A program made the position numbers and the translations under genes. A stretch of DNA of 64,000 bases, taken from NCBI GenBank assembly GCA_018881555.1, contig JACAXG010000050.1, positions 1,922,001 to 1,986,000 of the forward strand, written 5' to 3'. Positions 61,489-64,000 of the stretch are shown here, in pieces. Below the pieces are notes generated by a model. It saw only the letters and a list, made by a program, of their open reading frames with translations. It searched no databases and was not told the DNA's origin. The stretch's first letter is position 1; every line of letters begins with the position of its first letter. The DNA comes from Amblyornis subalaris (lineage: Eukaryota > Chordata > Aves > Passeriformes > Ptilonorhynchidae).

Positions 61489-63022
61489 GAATGACTTTCC
61501 TATTAAGGAAAAAACTTCCATTCTACTGAGATAAAACTAAAGACTCAGGAATAGAGTTGCCACATTTCTTTGCCCAAATCACTGTAGCTGTACAGTCTTT
61601 GACAATGTTCTGTGACTATTTTCCTTTCAAGAGATTTGTTCCTACACACCCTCACAGGATATTTTGTGTCCCCTAGCAGAAGTACTTCAAGGTGCTTTCA
61701 ATAAAGTTGTTCACATGTATGAAATACATCTGCCACATGTAAAATAAAGTTGCCACTTTATTTTAGAAAATAATGGTAACGCAAGGGCTGAAGGAGCCTG
61801 TGTTTGCAGCAATCTCTGTGAGCACATGGAATGTCTGCAGCTCCCAGGACACCAGTCCAGTGCTGCNGGAGCCTGGAATGAGCTCTGCCTCTCTGCTGAC
61901 AGCACAATGCATCTTCCTCTCTGCTTGGAGCAAACCATCCTCAAATACAGAGTAACCTAAGCAAGTAATGGTCTGGGTAGACTTAAATAGTTGTAAGAAA
62001 GGTATAAAACATGTATGTTTTCTTCATATCAGTTTAAATGTTTGGCAGTCTGGGAATTAAACAGAACTTCTTTACTATATCTGATATCTGAGATATCACT
62101 GATAACAATATTAAAAAAATAAAGAAAAGCCTGACAAGAAACTTTAAGCCAAACTTTCTTAACTTCATTGCTCTGAAAGTTCAAATAAAATCAAAATAAA
62201 AAATGTTAGTTCATTTGGAGTTTTTGCAAAACCAAACCCTGACTGACAAGGTTTTACAAACATAAAAGCTCCCTTGAGGCATCCTTAAGTACTCTGATTT
62301 ATTACAGCTTTGTAGCTAAAAATTACTTTCAGAGGGGAAAAGAAAGGTAGTTCCAGTTTGTAAATTGTTACTTCATGATGTAGAAGAATAACAATAGCCA
62401 ATATTCTTTATTTAGGTGTACTATTAATTAAAAAATTACAACTTTAGTTGAAGCTGTTCGTATAAGGGAACAGCTTTAACTCCAAGCAAAACCCTCAGAC
62501 CCCGGAGAGCCACTGGACCATGAGCAATACTGCCTACCTCACTGGAGATGAATGCTTGTGGGTAGGGGTGACAGCAAGCCATAAAATGGGTAACAAAAAT
62601 TACAGGTGCTATAGGAATCAGTCTGGTTGGTTTACTTCTAATAATTCCTGAAAACACAGTGCACATCAAAGACATATAAAAGCTGCATCCAGATTATTTT
62701 CTCAAATAAGGCCTTAAGAAACATGATTTGATAGTCAGGATCTATACACTAAACATATCAAAGACACAGGCGGGGAATGTGCAGTGCTGTTAAATGAGTC
62801 TGACCTTCCTTCCCCACATCAAAACAAATCATGTTCCTGAATAACAGGTATGGAGTTAGAAAGGTTTTGGACTTGGTCATGAAACGCATCGTGAAAGAAA
62901 ATGGCACACAATGAGCTCTTTGCACACACAGTTCTGCTTTGGGCAATCATTCATTCTCCTCTATTATGAGGGTGACTATTACACAATCAGAACCATTAAC
63001 AATATTGTATTTATGGGAGCTT

Positions 63023-63055
63023 GGTTGCAGCCCTACCACAGGTTGCAGCCCTACC
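63023..63055. repeat. Tandem duplication with an exact 15-bp word
   Basis: GGTTGCAGCCCTACC occurs at 63023-63037 and again at 63041-63055, a period of 18 bp with no mismatch in the 15-mer. It is a recent small duplication. Confidence 0.92.
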
Positions 63056-63657
63056 CGGATAAACACAGTGTTTGGGTTTTATCTGGCATGCATAACTTGC
63101 TGATGTTAGCATTACTGACTGTAATGGTTTATGAAATGCAGAACAGGGGCTGTTGGAAAGTGGTACCTGACTAATGGATTTACGGAAAAGCAAATGCAGG
63201 AATACCGACACTACTGGAAGAAGCAGCAGCCTGTTGTTTGGTGCTTGTACATCTAAACAGTTTGAAATTTCATGAACTAATATGTCCATTTACTGTCTTG
63301 AGTTTTTTTCAGGTTGCAAGGACACTTATATTTGATTTACTGCTTTTGAAAACGTAGGATTTTATTCCTGTATGAAAATGCTTCAAAGGGTTCACAGCTT
63401 TATACTTAGTGGAATGGCTTTTGGTATAACCTGTCTGCTGTCCACTGGAACACAATCACAAAAAATATTCCCAAATCATTGGACAGGCTGTGTCAATACT
63501 GAACTGCCTTATGGGATTCATCACAGCACTTTCCAATAGCTAGAATAAGAAACTGAAGTAAAACTTATTACCGCTAAAGTAAATATTTCCCTCCACAAAA
63601 TGTCAAGCAATCATCTAATATTCTAGGAAGGACAATAACTACTCTATATAACTGGTC

Positions 63658-63684
63658 TATAATGACCAATAACTGGTCATTATA
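63658..63684. repeat. Perfect inverted repeat, 11-bp arms, 5-base loop
   Basis: TATAATGACCA (63658-63668) and TGGTCATTATA (63674-63684) are exact reverse complements around ATAAC. The word ATAACTGGTC also occurs twice in direct orientation, 21 bp apart (63648 and 63669). The arms probably arose by template switching. As RNA it would form only a short, A/U-rich hairpin. Confidence 0.85.
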
Positions 63685-64000
63685 AGTTTGCCTATAAATT
63701 AAATTACAAACATTAGGTAAAAACCAACATTCCCTTCCACAGAAAAATGGCAAGTCCAACCAGCCCAAGTAGATGAAAATGTGGCAAGCAAAGCATATAT
63801 ATGTTCCATAGGAAGAATACCACCATTTTATCTTTTGCTTCCTTCAAAGACTGCAGCTACACACATTTAAAATTTGCTCTTCCATACAGAAAGCAACTAT
63901 TTCTAGGACATGCTATAAACCACTACAAATAAAGTTCTCTTTGCTGTGGGCCAACTGTTTGCAGATGGTATTCCTAAAGGAATTACACCACTACAAGCAG

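Larger units (their letters stand above)
55470..64000. other. Non-coding stretch, no gene recognised
   Basis: The sequence is A/T-rich with scattered homopolymers (T-run at about 56424-56434, A-tract at 61462-61488, a short TA repeat near 61309). A partial CTCF-like core on the minus strand near 55710-55722 was not called. A moderately GC-rich stretch at 57459-57707 has an 82-codon plus-strand open frame without recognisable motifs. A TATA-like TATAAAAG lies at 62675-62682 without supporting context. No named transposon is evident after 55465. Confidence 0.5.

Noticed and set aside
1..64000. Prokaryotic genes, CRISPR arrays, tRNA/rRNA genes, endogenous retrovirus LTRs
   Set aside because: None seen. 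Short direct repeats are isolated, no cloverleaf with A and B boxes was found by eye, and no paired LTRs or gag/pol-like frames were recognised.

Overview
The window looks like nuclear DNA from a bird, or less likely another sauropsid. It is A+T-rich, contains about 100 isolated single Ns, and its recognisable interspersed repeats are LINEs of the CR1/L3 group. I saw no Alu, L1, B1 or other mammal-specific repeats. It shows no prokaryotic organisation: no operons, ribosome-binding sites, CRISPR arrays or phage genes. I recognise no functional protein-coding gene, no tRNA or rRNA, and no convincing exon of a known gene. The long open reading frames are LINE remnants, antisense shadows, GC-rich chance frames or unassigned. 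The window is best read as intergenic or deep intronic sequence.

Layout. Positions 1-3390 are non-coding, with a C-run/G4-prone block at 2774-2806. Positions 3391-4075 form a weak CpG-rich island with an inverted pair of GATA motifs. Positions 4076-17790 are non-coding with a few short repeats and one stretch resembling a conserved element (about 11990-12310). An old, strongly diverged CR1 copy in plus sense lies at about 17795-18455, followed by another possible conserved element (18600-18980). Positions 20659-20698 are a 40-bp alternating purine-pyrimidine tract. An (AAT)9 microsatellite precedes the largest repeat, a 1.43-kb minus-sense CR1 (22526-23958) that keeps part of its reverse transcriptase. 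A short CR1 tail (25223-25302) is followed by an older L3/L2-like LINE relic in plus sense (about 25640-26300). Further minus-sense CR1 pieces lie at 34535-34975 and 55023-55465.

The most functional-looking locus is 54304-54775. It is a compact CpG island whose core has near-expected CpG density, with a near-consensus CTCF motif inside it and a consensus TATA box on the minus strand just outside it. A second, oppositely oriented CTCF-like motif lies at 47835-47850. Together they form a divergent pair of the kind often seen at chromatin-domain boundaries. This is a motif-level inference only.

I did not find an undescribed biological system. The best leads are the 54.3-54.8 kb island, the CTCF pair, the L3-like relic, several possible conserved non-coding elements, and two unexplained open frames of about 170 codons.
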